49,205 nt of DNA from Flavobacteriaceae bacterium. GTDB taxonomy: Bacteria > Bacteroidota > Bacteroidia > Flavobacteriales > Flavobacteriaceae. The stretch covers positions 1 to 49,205 of the forward strand of contig JALSLI010000119.1 in NCBI GenBank assembly GCA_026988395.1, in the 5' to 3' direction. The notes under the pieces were generated by a model. The model ran no database searches and was not told where the DNA came from. It was given only the letters and a program-made list of their open reading frames with translations. Within the stretch, counting starts at the first letter, position 1. Each line of letters starts with the position of its first letter. Position numbers and translations under genes: made by a program. This document shows, piece after piece, positions 18,238 through 29,863 of this stretch.

Positions 18238-21200
18238 TTAATTTCCTAAGTTATATCGTAAACTAATCCCTGTACTTATAGAGTTTCTAGGAAAAGTTGT
18301 AGAGATTTTAAATCTAGAACTATTTTGGTCGTAGAAAAACGAAGCCATCATGTTCTTATTTAGATTGTAATCTGCTTTAAATTTTATAGTTAAAATTCGT
18401 TGACCGCCGGTAATTTGGTTTGTTCCTGTTTGTATCGAACGGATAACAGTAATATTATCACGCAACCCTATATCTGCCCTAAGATTTATATCGCCTTTAA
18501 ATCTATTTTTTACGGCTCCCGTCTTAATAGTCCATTTTACATTTTTAATTTTATATCCTAAACCAAAGACGTATTCTTTACCACTTACTTCGGTAATAGA
18601 ACCATTTGCGAAATTAAGGTCTAAGGCTCTATCTTTTTTAATCTCTCCTTTAAAAGAGAAGGAATTTTTCATCTTCACTTCTAATTTTATCAATGGTGAG
18701 AATCGTTCGACTAAACTTACTCCTTGATAAAGGGTTTCATTAACATAGTTTCCGGCGATATCTAGTTGATTAATATTATTAGCATCATATTGCAGATTAC
18801 TGTTAAATCCTAAAATAGCATAAGTAGATTGGTAATTATGTTCTAAGGTAATAGATCTGAATTTCTTTTTAAAAATCTTTAATTTTGAAAGTCCGCGATA
18901 CGAAACACGCCAATTAGGTAGCGGAATACTTCTAAAAGCACTAAGTTTTACTTTATTAACATCTCTGCCGGAATAAGCCGCAAAAAATGCCGGTAACACT
19001 ACACTCTGACTGGTAAATACGCCTTGTGTAAAATCACCGTTACTAAATCCGTTAATGTTTTGTCCGGTTCTATTGGCCAATCGCTGTGCTATTGTTGCTC
19101 TGTAATCTAAGAAATTTTGAAATAATTTATCACCATCAATAAAAGCAGTACCAAGCATCATATTACTTATTGCAAAATTTCCGGTTTCGGTAATTGGCAC
19201 ATCAAAAGGGTTGTAATTAGGATCCGGATTATCGGTCACAATATCTATTTGTTGCGAGATATTACGCGTTTTGGTTTTATTTCCAAGAACACTTATTCGT
19301 AAATTTTTAAATGGTTTTACATCCATATCAATTTTTAAATCTTCAAAATGCGTGTTGCTGTATACTTTGTTATAAAAAGGATCATTTGTTAATCTGGTAA
19401 CCAACCAATTGTTTAAATAAGCGGTTTCCAATATGTTTTGTTGACTACCAAAAACAAATCCTAAATTTGGAGCATAACCGCCGTTGTAATTATCTCTACC
19501 CAAGAACCCGATTTCCGGTTTATATCCCGGAAGCATCGTTCCGTTATTTTCGGTATAACTAATCTTGAATTTTTTTACCGAAGTCGCCACATCTACCAAT
19601 CCTAAAATCACTTTTTTATAGAAAGGCAATTTTTTTTGATTAAAACGATTTCCTCCTCTTGCGAGTTTAGGTTTACCGTTTATTTTTGAATTCTTTTTTT
19701 TGCCTTTTCCTTTATCTTTTTCGATTTCTTTAGAATTTTTTACAGCTTTTTTACCTCCTTTTTTTAATTTTTTACGCTTGGTTTTTTTTCTGAACAATTT
19801 AGTTACACCCAAAGTTTTATACAGCTTGTTCATATTAAAATCGGCATTCAGATTGTGTGTATTTGCATTTTGAATAGTATTTCCGATTAAATCGACATAA
19901 GCATCCGAATTTCCCTTCCAATCAAAATCTGCCGTATAATTATAATTAGCCGTTACAAAATCTAAAAATGGAATTTTATTTATAGGAATTTTATACGATG
20001 CATCTAATTTTTGATGGTAATGTTGTGGTCTTCCGATATTAAAAAATTTATCAAAAATTTGAGCATCGATAATATCGCCATTTACATCTCTATCAAAATT
20101 ATCATAGATGTATGAATTTGCCGCCCTAAAATTAAATTTTAATGATTTTGTTAAATCATAAGCAATGCTATAATCCCAATCAAAAGCATAATTTCTTCGT
20201 TCTAATGTTGGCAATTGTGGAAAAGACGGATCGTCTACCAACGGTCGAATTAACTGTTCGTTATATGCTCGTAACACATTAGAATTTACCGAAATACTCT
20301 TTGGTAACAAACTAATATTAAAATCCTTAATAAGTTTTAAATATTTCTTTTTACTTAAAAATTTCGTGTTTTTAAAAGGTTCAATTGCTTTAGCATCAAA
20401 AGTATAATTATAACCTGCAGATGCTCGCACATTTTTATCTAGGTATCTTTCTACATTATAATCTCGGTGAAACATATCACTATACGCAAATGAAACCGAA
20501 ACATTTTCAATATCCCAAAGATGTGGTTTCTTCTTTAAGTTAGTACGTTCTTTACGCACATTCATTAAACTTATACTACGTCGTTTGGTGTAATCATTGG
20601 CTTTATCGCGATTAGGACTATTTACATCATTAGTATCTTCGTAAAGAACATCTTGATATTGCGGATCGTATTTTGGTGTTTTAACCGTTTCGGCGATACT
20701 CACATTTAAAGGCAATTTAAGTCCGATTTTTTTAGGTAATAATTGACCAATATTAACATTTGAAACCACATCGTATTGTTTGGTATCATCTTGACTTCTT
20801 TCGTTAACACGTTGATCTAAAGAACCAAAACCCTTTGTAGAAATACTTCCGTTTGCTGCAATATCGGCAAAATCGGCTAAATTAAGGTTGGTGTTTACCA
20901 AGGCAGACCAGCCTCCTTCATTATCAAAATCTACTGCTCGCATTTCGTTAAACCATAATTCACCACTTTTAGGGACATCACTTATATTTTTAATACCAAG
21001 CATCATTGTTTCTACTTTGGCAAGCGAAGGATTTCCTTTAACATAAAGCTTGTAACCATCATATTGTTTTCCGTTTACCGGAAACAACACATTTGGTTGC
21101 ACACCATTTTCAAATCGTTCTAATCGTAATTGACCAAATTTTTCGAGTGCTGCATCGATATCGTTTTTCCAGATATCTTCGGCTGAACGAGCCGAAAAAT

Positions 21201-24200
21201 CCGATACTTTTAAAGGCACTTCGATTTGATAATAATTATCGGTTAAATCGCTACCTAATCTTATGATTGCGGCAATATCATCATCTTGAATCGCTTCCGG
21301 TCCGTTTTGTGTTAAACCTTCTAAGTGAATAAACATTCTAAAACGCTTAAACATTCGTAAATCAAAACTGGTATTTTTAAATACAGCTCTAATTTGCTCC
21401 GGTTCCAAACTTTTTACCTTTACACTTAACGACTGTTCATTTTGCAGTTGAATACTGGTACTACCTTGTAATCTTTCACGACGTAATCCCGGAGGTAACA
21501 CATATGGTATCGGCACTCTTCGTTCATTTGCTTGAATACTTACCGTTCCTACTTCAAAACTTTGATTTTCGGCAGGTGTTAAGTCTAATGGCGGATTTGG
21601 TATTGGTTCTTCCAAATGTTTGGTATATCGTCTCCAAGTACCTCTTACCAATTCTAATTTTCCTAAACGTAAAACGATTGGTTTTTTAAATTTAGTGAGG
21701 TACATACGCATAAATCGTATGGAATTAAAATCAGATATTCCGCCTATTCTTTGATCGTCGGTTACGGTTTGCACCGGAATTCTAAATTGATACCAAGTAG
21801 TAGTTTGTTCGCTACCATTTGGAAGCGTTACCGTTGTGATTTTACTATCTACAATATTATTTTGACCAACCACAAAATCACTTTGCTTTACCGAAATTTT
21901 ATATTCAAAATAACTTTCTGCAGTACTTAATGTTTGATCTCGGTTTAAATCTTCAATATCCGGATAAGGTGTTGCCGCTGTTGGATAACTTTCTGTTGAG
22001 TTATTAATTGTAGGTGAATTTCCTTCGGTATTATTAAAATCTTTATACCTTCTAATTATTGAGGCGTTTTGTGCATCATACACATCTGAATTTTTAAAAT
22101 AACGATAATCATCTGATGACGGATCTTGTTGAGCCAAAGTTTGAGCATTTCCGCTTAAAGCGTTAATAAAATCTTGATAATCACTTAATTCGTGTGCTAA
22201 ATCTTTTCCATCTAAACCAACATCTTGATTTTTTCTTGCATTATCATCTTCCGGAAAGGCATTTATTAAAGTTTGTGTAATCGGCACATATGAATAATCT
22301 GTTGCAATAACATTTTGAGTTGGTCCCGGAGTTGTATCAATATTACCATCTTCGGGTAAACCATTTTCAAACATTTTTAAATCATCGTGCAAAACATCTT
22401 CCGAAATATTTCCTAAATTAAAATACAATTCACCTTCTAAATCACTTGGATTAATTGGTTGTGTAGCACCTTCGGCTTCGGTTAAGGAGTAGTTTTCAAA
22501 AGGATCCATCATCCAAAACTGAATATATTCTACATTGGCTTGTTGGAAATCGGTTGTGGTTAAAGCTCGTGTAATACCTGCCCAGCGATCTTGAGCATCG
22601 GTAAATTTTCCGGTGTTTGCATCGACATTATCAACATCGTAATTATAAGGACCTCTTTCTTCAGGGAAATATGCCAAATCAAAAGTTCTAATCAAATTGG
22701 TTTGCGTAATATCTAAATCTTGATTTGGGAAAAGTTCATCATAAGTAACACTTCTGGTTTCTGCCCTGGATAATTCTTCTTCATCAATATTATCAGGTCT
22801 TAAAGTAGTTCCGTAAAAAATTCTGTCGATACTGTACCAGGCTAATTTAGAGCGTTTATTACCGTAGCGAAGATTAGTTGGCTCATTATTATCGATAAAC
22901 GGATTTGGATCTCCAGCATTTCGCAATGGCACACTTGCCATTTTCCATTGTGTTGGCGAATCAATATTAAGCGGAATTTGAGTTCCTTCAAAATCATCTA
23001 AATACGATGCCGCTTCTCCGTTAAGTTCAATAGATTTAGGTGAATTTGGTAATAAATATGCTGCTTCGGCTCTAACAGAAAGGTTCGACGGAGCATCGGT
23101 ATCTATATTTGGTAAATGATTTACTAATTTGGTTAAAAACGGAATTTCGGAATTATAATTTAAATTAATTCCGATAATGGAATTGTTTACAGGTTCGTTG
23201 CCAAATTGTGCTTTTTGGGTAAAAGGTCTTTCGCGTAAGTTTAAAAATGTTCCACCTACGGCAAGTTTTTCCGAAAATTTATGCTGTACATCTAATCCCA
23301 TAAATCGTCGGTTTTGAGTAGAAAATGAATTATTGGTCTCAACGGAAACTTGTATTGGTGCATTTGATGCAATTAATGCAGGATTGATAATTTGCACATT
23401 TCCTATTTGATAATCCACAATATAATCAATACCTTCCGCCAAGGTTCTTCCGCCGGTAGTAACTACAACAGAACCTCTTGGCACGTTAAATGCTCCTAAC
23501 GGAATACCGTTTGTACCTTCGGATTTGTAATATCCTTTTAAAACATACCTGTCTTTATTTTGGTAGTTATTTTGAGCAGCAGATTGCGTGTTTGTATATA
23601 ATTCACTAAAAATATAATTGTCATCTGCCGGATCGGTTAGTGTTGTACTAAGGTGATTTCCAAAAGGTTGCGCTATCGGAAAAATAATTAATCCGTTTTG
23701 CGAATCTACCGTAATTCCTTCGACATAATCGAAATAACCATCACCATTTGGATCCGGATTTTGTGAAGAATCCAAGCGATCTACACGTAATAAATTGAGC
23801 AAACTTTTATTGGCAATATTTGGTGTTTGTGCATTTTGTAAGGTATTGATAGGCACACCTGTTGAAGGGTCATTATACATTACTTCAAGGCGAAAACCAT
23901 CCGGATTTAACTGTCTGGAACGCAAATCGTAAATATTTTTCATCATCAATTTCCATAGTGGAATGTTCGTATTTACAATTTCAGGTCTTAATAATTTTAC
24001 TACTAAATTATTTGGAGCTTCAATTCCGTTGGATGTTAATTCACCTACTTGAAAAGTAGTTATTTCATTAGTTGTTGGGTCTAATTCGGTATATTCGTAA
24101 GCAACGGAAAGCACTTCACTTTCGGCAAGCGGACGATTTAATGTAACATATCCTAAGGAAGGATGTAAGGTAAAATCTCTTCCTTGAATTAACTTTTTGG

Positions 24201-25461
24201 CATTTACCACGACCGAAAAATCAGTTCCTTGTAAAAATCCGGGTAATGCAGATGATACCGTTGCAATATTACGAATTGGATCATTTTGCGTTAAATGTGT
24301 TACCAAACTATTTGCCTCATTTGATGGATCATGAGCTCCTAGTGGTGTAACAGTTGTATTGGTAAAGTTTGTGGTATTTCCTTCTGCTAAATCGGCTAAG
24401 GCAACAATCGTTCTTACATTTTCTGTTTCATTATTTCGGTTGGTTATCCAAACTTCAATTCTGGTAATATTTATAGAGCTGTTTACCAATGGGAAATTCT
24501 GCAAAGCACTGTTAAACTTTTCACGAAATTTATGTGCCAAGAAAAAATGGCGATCTTTATCGTATTCACTTCCTTTAATTTCAAATTCGTGTACGGTTGC
24601 TCCTCCTTGTGCTGCTACACTACGTGTTTGCGATTGTTGTTTGGCAAAAACAGCGGTAATATCGGTTGCCCCAAATTGTAATTTTGTTTTAAATCCGAAT
24701 AAATTCTGAGCTCCTTTTATAAGAGAACTTTGCAAAGGCATGCTTACATTACCAACTTCAATTTTTTGGATAATATCATCTTCGGTCGGCGTGTATTCTA
24801 ACTTAATTAAATTCTGAAAATCAAAAGTCGATTGAGTATCGTAATTGATATTTACATTTACTCTGGTTCCTACTTTTGCATTTACACTGGCACTTATCTG
24901 TTGGTCAAAATCAAAAGTGGTACTTTTTCGGTTTCTTTCGGAAAGTAACGGATTTTCGGTTTTTTGATATAAAACACCCATTTTAACGAGAACATTTCCT
25001 TGTAAATTTACTTCAATTTGATTGCCTCCAAAGATAGATTCAAAAAATTTAGAATTTACATAATATTTAGGTAAAAGATCTTTTTTAGCTTCTTCGCTGC
25101 CTTTCTTTTTACCATCTACGGCACTTATTTTGGTTTTAAAATAATCGAGCATATCTCGCTTTAAGCGATATTGTTTATACTCATCGGCAGTCATATAAAT
25201 AGGACTTTTAATATAATAATCACCTATTTTTTCTACAAAGATGTATTTTCCGGTTTCGGGATCATAGATTACTTCAGTGTTTGCTCCATTTAAGAATAAA
25301 TCACCGTATTGTGTTGGCGAAAAATCGTAAGGCAATGGCGATATGGTATCATTTTGAACAGAATTAGAAGGGACTGTTGGCGTATTTTGTGCTTTTGCAA
25401 AAAGAAATCCTGCAAAAACAAATAAAACGACTATTTTAAATATATAATTTTTCTTATTCAA
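18238..25461 (-). CDS. sprA: Cell-surface protein SprA (type IX secretion translocon / gliding motility)
   Basis: 2407 aa; signal peptide; GNVLVKMGVLYQKTENPLL; SASVNAKVGTRVNVNINYDTQSTFDFQN; Lys-rich internal segment; located between ruvA and gcvH as commonly seen in Flavobacteria. Confidence 0.97.
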   Translation of the reverse strand: MNKKNYIFKIVVLFVFAGFLFAKAQNTPTVPSNSVQNDTISPLPYDFSPTQYGDLFLNGANTEVIYDPETGKYIFVEKIGDYYIKSPIYMTADEYKQYRLKRDMLDYFKTKISAVDGKKKGSEEAKKDLLPKYYVNSKFFESIFGGNQIEVNLQGNVLVKMGVLYQKTENPLLSERNRKSTTFDFDQQISASVNAKVGTRVNVNINYDTQSTFDFQNLIKLEYTPTEDDIIQKIEVGNVSMPLQSSLIKGAQNLFGFKTKLQFGATDITAVFAKQQSQTRSVAAQGGATVHEFEIKGSEYDKDRHFFLAHKFREKFNSALQNFPLVNSSINITRIEVWITNRNNETENVRTIVALADLAEGNTTNFTNTTVTPLGAHDPSNEANSLVTHLTQNDPIRNIATVSSALPGFLQGTDFSVVVNAKKLIQGRDFTLHPSLGYVTLNRPLAESEVLSVAYEYTELDPTTNEITTFQVGELTSNGIEAPNNLVVKLLRPEIVNTNIPLWKLMMKNIYDLRSRQLNPDGFRLEVMYNDPSTGVPINTLQNAQTPNIANKSLLNLLRVDRLDSSQNPDPNGDGYFDYVEGITVDSQNGLIIFPIAQPFGNHLSTTLTDPADDNYIFSELYTNTQSAAQNNYQNKDRYVLKGYYKSEGTNGIPLGAFNVPRGSVVVTTGGRTLAEGIDYIVDYQIGNVQIINPALIASNAPIQVSVETNNSFSTQNRRFMGLDVQHKFSEKLAVGGTFLNLRERPFTQKAQFGNEPVNNSIIGINLNYNSEIPFLTKLVNHLPNIDTDAPSNLSVRAEAAYLLPNSPKSIELNGEAASYLDDFEGTQIPLNIDSPTQWKMASVPLRNAGDPNPFIDNNEPTNLRYGNKRSKLAWYSIDRIFYGTTLRPDNIDEEELSRAETRSVTYDELFPNQDLDITQTNLIRTFDLAYFPEERGPYNYDVDNVDANTGKFTDAQDRWAGITRALTTTDFQQANVEYIQFWMMDPFENYSLTEAEGATQPINPSDLEGELYFNLGNISEDVLHDDLKMFENGLPEDGNIDTTPGPTQNVIATDYSYVPITQTLINAFPEDDNARKNQDVGLDGKDLAHELSDYQDFINALSGNAQTLAQQDPSSDDYRYFKNSDVYDAQNASIIRRYKDFNNTEGNSPTINNSTESYPTAATPYPDIEDLNRDQTLSTAESYFEYKISVKQSDFVVGQNNIVDSKITTVTLPNGSEQTTTWYQFRIPVQTVTDDQRIGGISDFNSIRFMRMYLTKFKKPIVLRLGKLELVRGTWRRYTKHLEEPIPNPPLDLTPAENQSFEVGTVSIQANERRVPIPYVLPPGLRRERLQGSTSIQLQNEQSLSVKVKSLEPEQIRAVFKNTSFDLRMFKRFRMFIHLEGLTQNGPEAIQDDDIAAIIRLGSDLTDNYYQIEVPLKVSDFSARSAEDIWKNDIDAALEKFGQLRLERFENGVQPNVLFPVNGKQYDGYKLYVKGNPSLAKVETMMLGIKNISDVPKSGELWFNEMRAVDFDNEGGWSALVNTNLNLADFADIAANGSISTKGFGSLDQRVNERSQDDTKQYDVVSNVNIGQLLPKKIGLKLPLNVSIAETVKTPKYDPQYQDVLYEDTNDVNSPNRDKANDYTKRRSISLMNVRKERTNLKKKPHLWDIENVSVSFAYSDMFHRDYNVERYLDKNVRASAGYNYTFDAKAIEPFKNTKFLSKKKYLKLIKDFNISLLPKSISVNSNVLRAYNEQLIRPLVDDPSFPQLPTLERRNYAFDWDYSIAYDLTKSLKFNFRAANSYIYDNFDRDVNGDIIDAQIFDKFFNIGRPQHYHQKLDASYKIPINKIPFLDFVTANYNYTADFDWKGNSDAYVDLIGNTIQNANTHNLNADFNMNKLYKTLGVTKLFRKKTKRKKLKKGGKKAVKNSKEIEKDKGKGKKKNSKINGKPKLARGGNRFNQKKLPFYKKVILGLVDVATSVKKFKISYTENNGTMLPGYKPEIGFLGRDNYNGGYAPNLGFVFGSQQNILETAYLNNWLVTRLTNDPFYNKVYSNTHFEDLKIDMDVKPFKNLRISVLGNKTKTRNISQQIDIVTDNPDPNYNPFDVPITETGNFAISNMMLGTAFIDGDKLFQNFLDYRATIAQRLANRTGQNINGFSNGDFTQGVFTSQSVVLPAFFAAYSGRDVNKVKLSAFRSIPLPNWRVSYRGLSKLKIFKKKFRSITLEHNYQSTYAILGFNSNLQYDANNINQLDIAGNYVNETLYQGVSLVERFSPLIKLEVKMKNSFSFKGEIKKDRALDLNFANGSITEVSGKEYVFGLGYKIKNVKWTIKTGAVKNRFKGDINLRADIGLRDNITVIRSIQTGTNQITGGQRILTIKFKADYNLNKNMMASFFYDQNSSRFKISTTFPRNSISTGISLRYNLGN

Positions 25462-25466
25462 GGCTA

Positions 25467-26051
25467 CTACAAGTTTTTTAACGCTTTTTTTATTAATTCT
25501 TCAAGCGATATATTAGGGGATTCTTGTATTATTTTTTGTACTAACTTATCTACTTGACGTTTGGTGTAACCCAAAACTTCTAAAGCAGATAACGCTTCAT
25601 CTTTAATTGTATTGTGATTAGTAGCTAAAGATTCTTCGGATAAATTGTATGTTTTAATAATTTTATCTTTTAAATCAATGATTACTCTTTGTGCCGTTTT
25701 GGCTCCAATCCCTTTAACAGACTGAATTGCAGCAGTATCAGACGATGCTATTGCTTGTTGTATTTGCTCCGTTGTCATAGATGAGAGCATTACTCTTGCG
25801 GTGCTTGGCCCAACTCCGGAAACGGAAATTAAAAGTCTAAAAATTTCACGTTCTAATTTATTTGCAAAACCATAAAGTGTTTGGGTATCTTCTCTAACGA
25901 TAAAATGCGTGTATAACATTAAATTCTCTACATCCGGAATTGCAGCAAATGTATTTAAAGAAATATTTAAAAAATAACCTACACCATTGCAATCGATGAT
26001 TGCATAAGTGGGATTTTTTTCTATTAATTTTCCTTTGATATGTGTAATCAT
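25467..26051 (-). CDS. ruvA: Holliday junction branch migration protein RuvA
   Basis: MITHIKGKLIEKNPTYAIIDCNGVGYFLNIS; VSGVGPSTARVMLSS; SVKGIGAKTAQRVIIDLKDK. Confidence 0.97.
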   Translation of the reverse strand: MITHIKGKLIEKNPTYAIIDCNGVGYFLNISLNTFAAIPDVENLMLYTHFIVREDTQTLYGFANKLEREIFRLLISVSGVGPSTARVMLSSMTTEQIQQAIASSDTAAIQSVKGIGAKTAQRVIIDLKDKIIKTYNLSEESLATNHNTIKDEALSALEVLGYTKRQVDKLVQKIIQESPNISLEELIKKALKNL

Positions 26052-26112
26052 AAAGAGGTCACCGGTTTTATCGTGTCAAATGTATTAATAATTTAGAGAA
26101 CTTAAAATTTTT

Positions 26113-28392
26113 TTAATATTTATTCTTTTCTCTTTGTTGTGCATCAATAACTGCAATGGCTGCCATATTTACCATTTCATCTACACTGGTGCCTAATTGT
26201 AAGATATGAACAGGTTTTTTAAAACCTAACATAATTGGTCCGATAGATTCGGATGCGTACAATTCTTTCATCATTTTATAGGTAATGTTTGCGGCATCTA
26301 AATTGGGAAAAATAAGCACATTTGTTTTTTTTCCTACCAATTTGGAAAAAGGAAATTTTTCTTTAAGCATCTCTTGATTAAAAGCAAAATCTGCCTGAAT
26401 TGGTCCATCGATTACAGTATTTGGATGGTTTTTTTGAATATATGCAACTGCTTTATCTATTTTACGTGTTTCCGGTATTTTTGTAGAACCAAAATTAGAG
26501 AAAGACAACATGGCTATATTTGGTTTTAAACCGAATAACTTCACCAAATTACTGGTCATTTTACTGATTTCAATTAAATGTTCGGAAATTGGATTAATAT
26601 TAATGGTCGTATCTGCCAAAAACATAGGTCCTTTTTTGGTAAGCATGATGTTACAAGCGGCAATTCGGGATACATCATCGGATTTCCCAACAATTTCAAA
26701 CATCGGTTTAATCACGCTTGCATAACTACGCGAATAACCGGTTATCATACAATCTGCCTCTCCTTCATTAACCATCATTGCGGCAAAAAAGTTACGTTCA
26801 CGCATCATTTTTTTAGCTGCAAGTTGTGTAACTCCTTTTCGTTGACGGCTTTTCCAATAAATTTCACCAAAACGCTTTCTTCGTTCCTTTTCTTCTTTGG
26901 TTTTTGGATCGATAATTTCAACTTCTGTATCAAAACCTATTTCTTCTCTTAATTCATTTATAATTTCTTTATTTCCTAAAAGAATCGGGATTCCTATTTT
27001 TTCTTCATAAACAATATGTGCTGCTTTTAGTACGTCTAAATGATCAGCTTCGGCAAAAATAATTCGCTTAGGATTTGCTTTAGCTCTGCTGTGCATTAAA
27101 CGTATTAATTTGTTACCGGTACCTAAACGCTCCATTAATTCATCGCGATATTTTGTCCAATCTTTTATCGGGTTTTTTGCAATACCGCTTTCCATTGCTG
27201 CTTTTGCTACTGCCGGAGGAATAGTGTAAATTAATCTTGGATCAAAAGGTTTTGGAATAATATATTCTTTTCCAAAAGTTAAATTTACTTGATCGTACAC
27301 AATATTAACTTGCTCAGGAACATTTTTTTTTGCCAAATCGGCAAGTGCATGAACGGCGGCAAGCTTCATTTTTTCATTAATTCCGGTTGCTCTAACATCT
27401 AATGCTCCTCTAAAAATAAACGGAAATCCTAACACATTATTCACTTGATTTGGCGTATCCGATCTTCCGGTTGCCATAATAATATCTTTTCTGGCAGCAA
27501 TAGCCGTTTTATAATCAATTTCGGGATCCGGATTTGCCAAAGCAAAAACAATAGGATGTTCGGCCATTGTTTTTAACATTTTGGGTGTAACAATTCCTCC
27601 TTTAGATAAGCCGACAAAAACATCGGCATTTACCATAGCTTCTTCTAAGGTGAAAATATCTCTTTTAGTGGCAAATTCCTTTTTTTGTTCGGTTAAATCG
27701 TTTCGGTCTGCACGAATCACACCTTTGCTATCGCACATTACGATATTCTCGTTTTTTACACCTAATTTTTTATATAATTTAGTACAAGATATAGCTGCTG
27801 CTCCGGCACCACTAACCACAATTTTTACTTTTGAAATATCTTTTCCGGTAATTTCAATGGCATTTTTTAAGGCTGCTGCCGAAATAATTGCCGTTCCGTG
27901 TTGATCATCATGCATTACCGGAATATCTAATTCCTCTTTTAATCGCCGTTCAATTTCAAAAGCTTCGGGAGCTTTAATATCTTCTAAATTAATCCCACCA
28001 AATGTTGGTGCAATCGCTTTAACTGCCTCAATAAACTGATCAATAGTTGATGCATCTACCTCAATATCGAAAACATCTATATCGGCAAAAATTTTAAAAA
28101 GTAGTCCTTTTCCTTCCATTACCGGTTTTGAGGCTAGAGGACCAATATCGCCAAGACCTAAAACTGCAGTACCATTTGATATAACACCTACAAGATTTCC
28201 CTTTGCCGTATATTTATATACATCATCGGGTTTTTCTTTTATTTCTAAACAAGGAGCCGCTACTCCCGGAGAATATGCTAAAGATAAATCTCGTTGAGAT
28301 GTGTGTTTTTTTGTTGGAATAACCTCAATTTTCCCTGGTTTTGGTTTGGAATGATATATTAATGCTTCTCTATTTTTTCTCTTACTCTTCAT
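26113..28392 (-). CDS. NADP-dependent malic enzyme with C-terminal phosphotransacetylase-like domain
   Basis: [51 protein letters not shown]-terminal PTA-like [20 protein letters not shown]. Start at [24 protein letters not shown]. Confidence 0.95.
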   Translation of the reverse strand: MKSKRKNREALIYHSKPKPGKIEVIPTKKHTSQRDLSLAYSPGVAAPCLEIKEKPDDVYKYTAKGNLVGVISNGTAVLGLGDIGPLASKPVMEGKGLLFKIFADIDVFDIEVDASTIDQFIEAVKAIAPTFGGINLEDIKAPEAFEIERRLKEELDIPVMHDDQHGTAIISAAALKNAIEITGKDISKVKIVVSGAGAAAISCTKLYKKLGVKNENIVMCDSKGVIRADRNDLTEQKKEFATKRDIFTLEEAMVNADVFVGLSKGGIVTPKMLKTMAEHPIVFALANPDPEIDYKTAIAARKDIIMATGRSDTPNQVNNVLGFPFIFRGALDVRATGINEKMKLAAVHALADLAKKNVPEQVNIVYDQVNLTFGKEYIIPKPFDPRLIYTIPPAVAKAAMESGIAKNPIKDWTKYRDELMERLGTGNKLIRLMHSRAKANPKRIIFAEADHLDVLKAAHIVYEEKIGIPILLGNKEIINELREEIGFDTEVEIIDPKTKEEKERRKRFGEIYWKSRQRKGVTQLAAKKMMRERNFFAAMMVNEGEADCMITGYSRSYASVIKPMFEIVGKSDDVSRIAACNIMLTKKGPMFLADTTININPISEHLIEISKMTSNLVKLFGLKPNIAMLSFSNFGSTKIPETRKIDKAVAYIQKNHPNTVIDGPIQADFAFNQEMLKEKFPFSKLVGKKTNVLIFPNLDAANITYKMMKELYASESIGPIMLGFKKPVHILQLGTSVDEMVNMAAIAVIDAQQREKNKY

Positions 28393-28774
28393 TTTAATTG
28401 CATTTAAAGCGAAGGACAAAGATACGAGATTTTTGAGTGATTTCATTTTCTTATAAAATAAAATTATTATATGTGTTTCTCACTCAAAATTTTATTCTCA
28501 ATTTGTGTATTAAGGTATTGCTTTTTTATTTTCATTCCTGTTTTAAGAATCCCTTTAAACACTCCTTGTAACAGAAAAATATTTACACAATTATTTGATT
28601 AACAATATATTACAAATTATTCGATTTCCATACAAAAATCAAAATTTTTATCAAATTGTTAAAAACTTCTCTTGACTTGTGAATAACTACATCTTTGATT
28701 TTAGCCTTTTTTTTTCGTTCTTTGTTTACACGAAAATTCAGCTATGAATATTCCCTTAATCCATTAAAAAAAAG

Positions 28775-29752
28775 ATGAAAATGAAAAGTGTTGAGCCAAT
28801 TTTACTTCCTAACAATAACCGATTTGTGATTTTCCCTATCCAACACCATGATATTTGGGATTGGTATAAAAAACAACAAGCTTCTTTTTGGACTGCCGAA
28901 GAAATCGACTTAGAACAAGATGTTAAAGATTGGGAGCAAAAATTAAATGACGATGAGCGTTATTTTATCAAACATATTTTGGCGTTTTTTGCTGCCAGTG
29001 ACGGTATTGTAAATGAAAATCTTGCCGAAAATTTTATTAGTGAAGTACAATATACCGAAGCGAAATTTTTCTATGGATTTCAGATTATGATGGAAAACAT
29101 TCACTCTGAGGTCTATTCTCTTTTAATTGACACCTATATTAAAAATGAAGAAGAAAAAGACGAACTTTTTAGAGCAATTGAAGTTTTCCCCGCCATTGCA
29201 AAAAAGGCAGATTGGGCACTTCGTTGGATTGAAAGTGATAGCTTTGCCGAAAGATTAATCGCATTTTCTGCTGTAGAAGGCATCTTCTTTTCCGGTGCAT
29301 TCTGCTCTATTTTTTGGATGAAAAAACGAGGATTACTTCCCGGTTTAACATTTTCTAACGAATTAATAAATCGCGATGAAGGTTTACACGCAGATTTTGC
29401 TGTACATCTTCACCAACATCATATTGTAAATAAAGTGCCTAAAAAACGTATTACCGAAATCTTGGTAGACGCCTTAAACATTGAACGTGAGTTTATTACA
29501 GAATCGCTTCCGGTAAGTTTAATTGGTATGAATGCTAAATTAATGACACAATATTTAGAGTTTGTAACCGATAGATTGTTAGTGGAATATGGTTGTGACA
29601 AAGTGTATAATACAACCAATCCTTTTGATTTTATGGAAATGATTTCCTTAGAAGGAAAAACAAATTTCTTTGAAAAACGCGTTTCCGAATATCAAAAAGC
29701 AGGTGTAAAATCAGGAGGAACAGGTACGATTTCATTTGATGATGATTTTTAA
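28775..29752 (+). CDS. nrdB: Ribonucleoside-diphosphate reductase small (beta) subunit, class I
   Basis: [33 protein letters not shown] (H+4 Tyr retained); [30 protein letters not shown]. Confidence 0.96.
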   Translation: MKMKSVEPILLPNNNRFVIFPIQHHDIWDWYKKQQASFWTAEEIDLEQDVKDWEQKLNDDERYFIKHILAFFAASDGIVNENLAENFISEVQYTEAKFFYGFQIMMENIHSEVYSLLIDTYIKNEEEKDELFRAIEVFPAIAKKADWALRWIESDSFAERLIAFSAVEGIFFSGAFCSIFWMKKRGLLPGLTFSNELINRDEGLHADFAVHLHQHHIVNKVPKKRITEILVDALNIEREFITESLPVSLIGMNAKLMTQYLEFVTDRLLVEYGCDKVYNTTNPFDFMEMISLEGKTNFFEKRVSEYQKAGVKSGGTGTISFDDDF

Positions 29753-29863
29753 AAAACCAACAACATAAGCATTAATTTGCTTAAAACAAATATATATCAC
29801 TTACCTAAAATCTCAATTGATTTTTGGTAGGAATCTTTAACCCTTAAAAAGAAAAAAGAAATT

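Noticed and set aside
19670-19800. Lys-rich segment in SprA as a possible insertion
   Set aside because: In frame within one continuous ORF and not flanked by repeats; plausibly a native surface loop.
24359-24709. 116-aa plus-strand ORF inside sprA
   Set aside because: Antisense to a strongly supported sprA frame; no recognisable domain.
26578-26952. 124-aa plus-strand ORF inside malic enzyme
   Set aside because: Antisense shadow ORF of a conserved enzyme.
26113-28392. Malic enzyme with extra C-terminal domain as a novel fusion
   Set aside because: The malic enzyme-phosphotransacetylase-like architecture is well established in bacteria (MaeB type).
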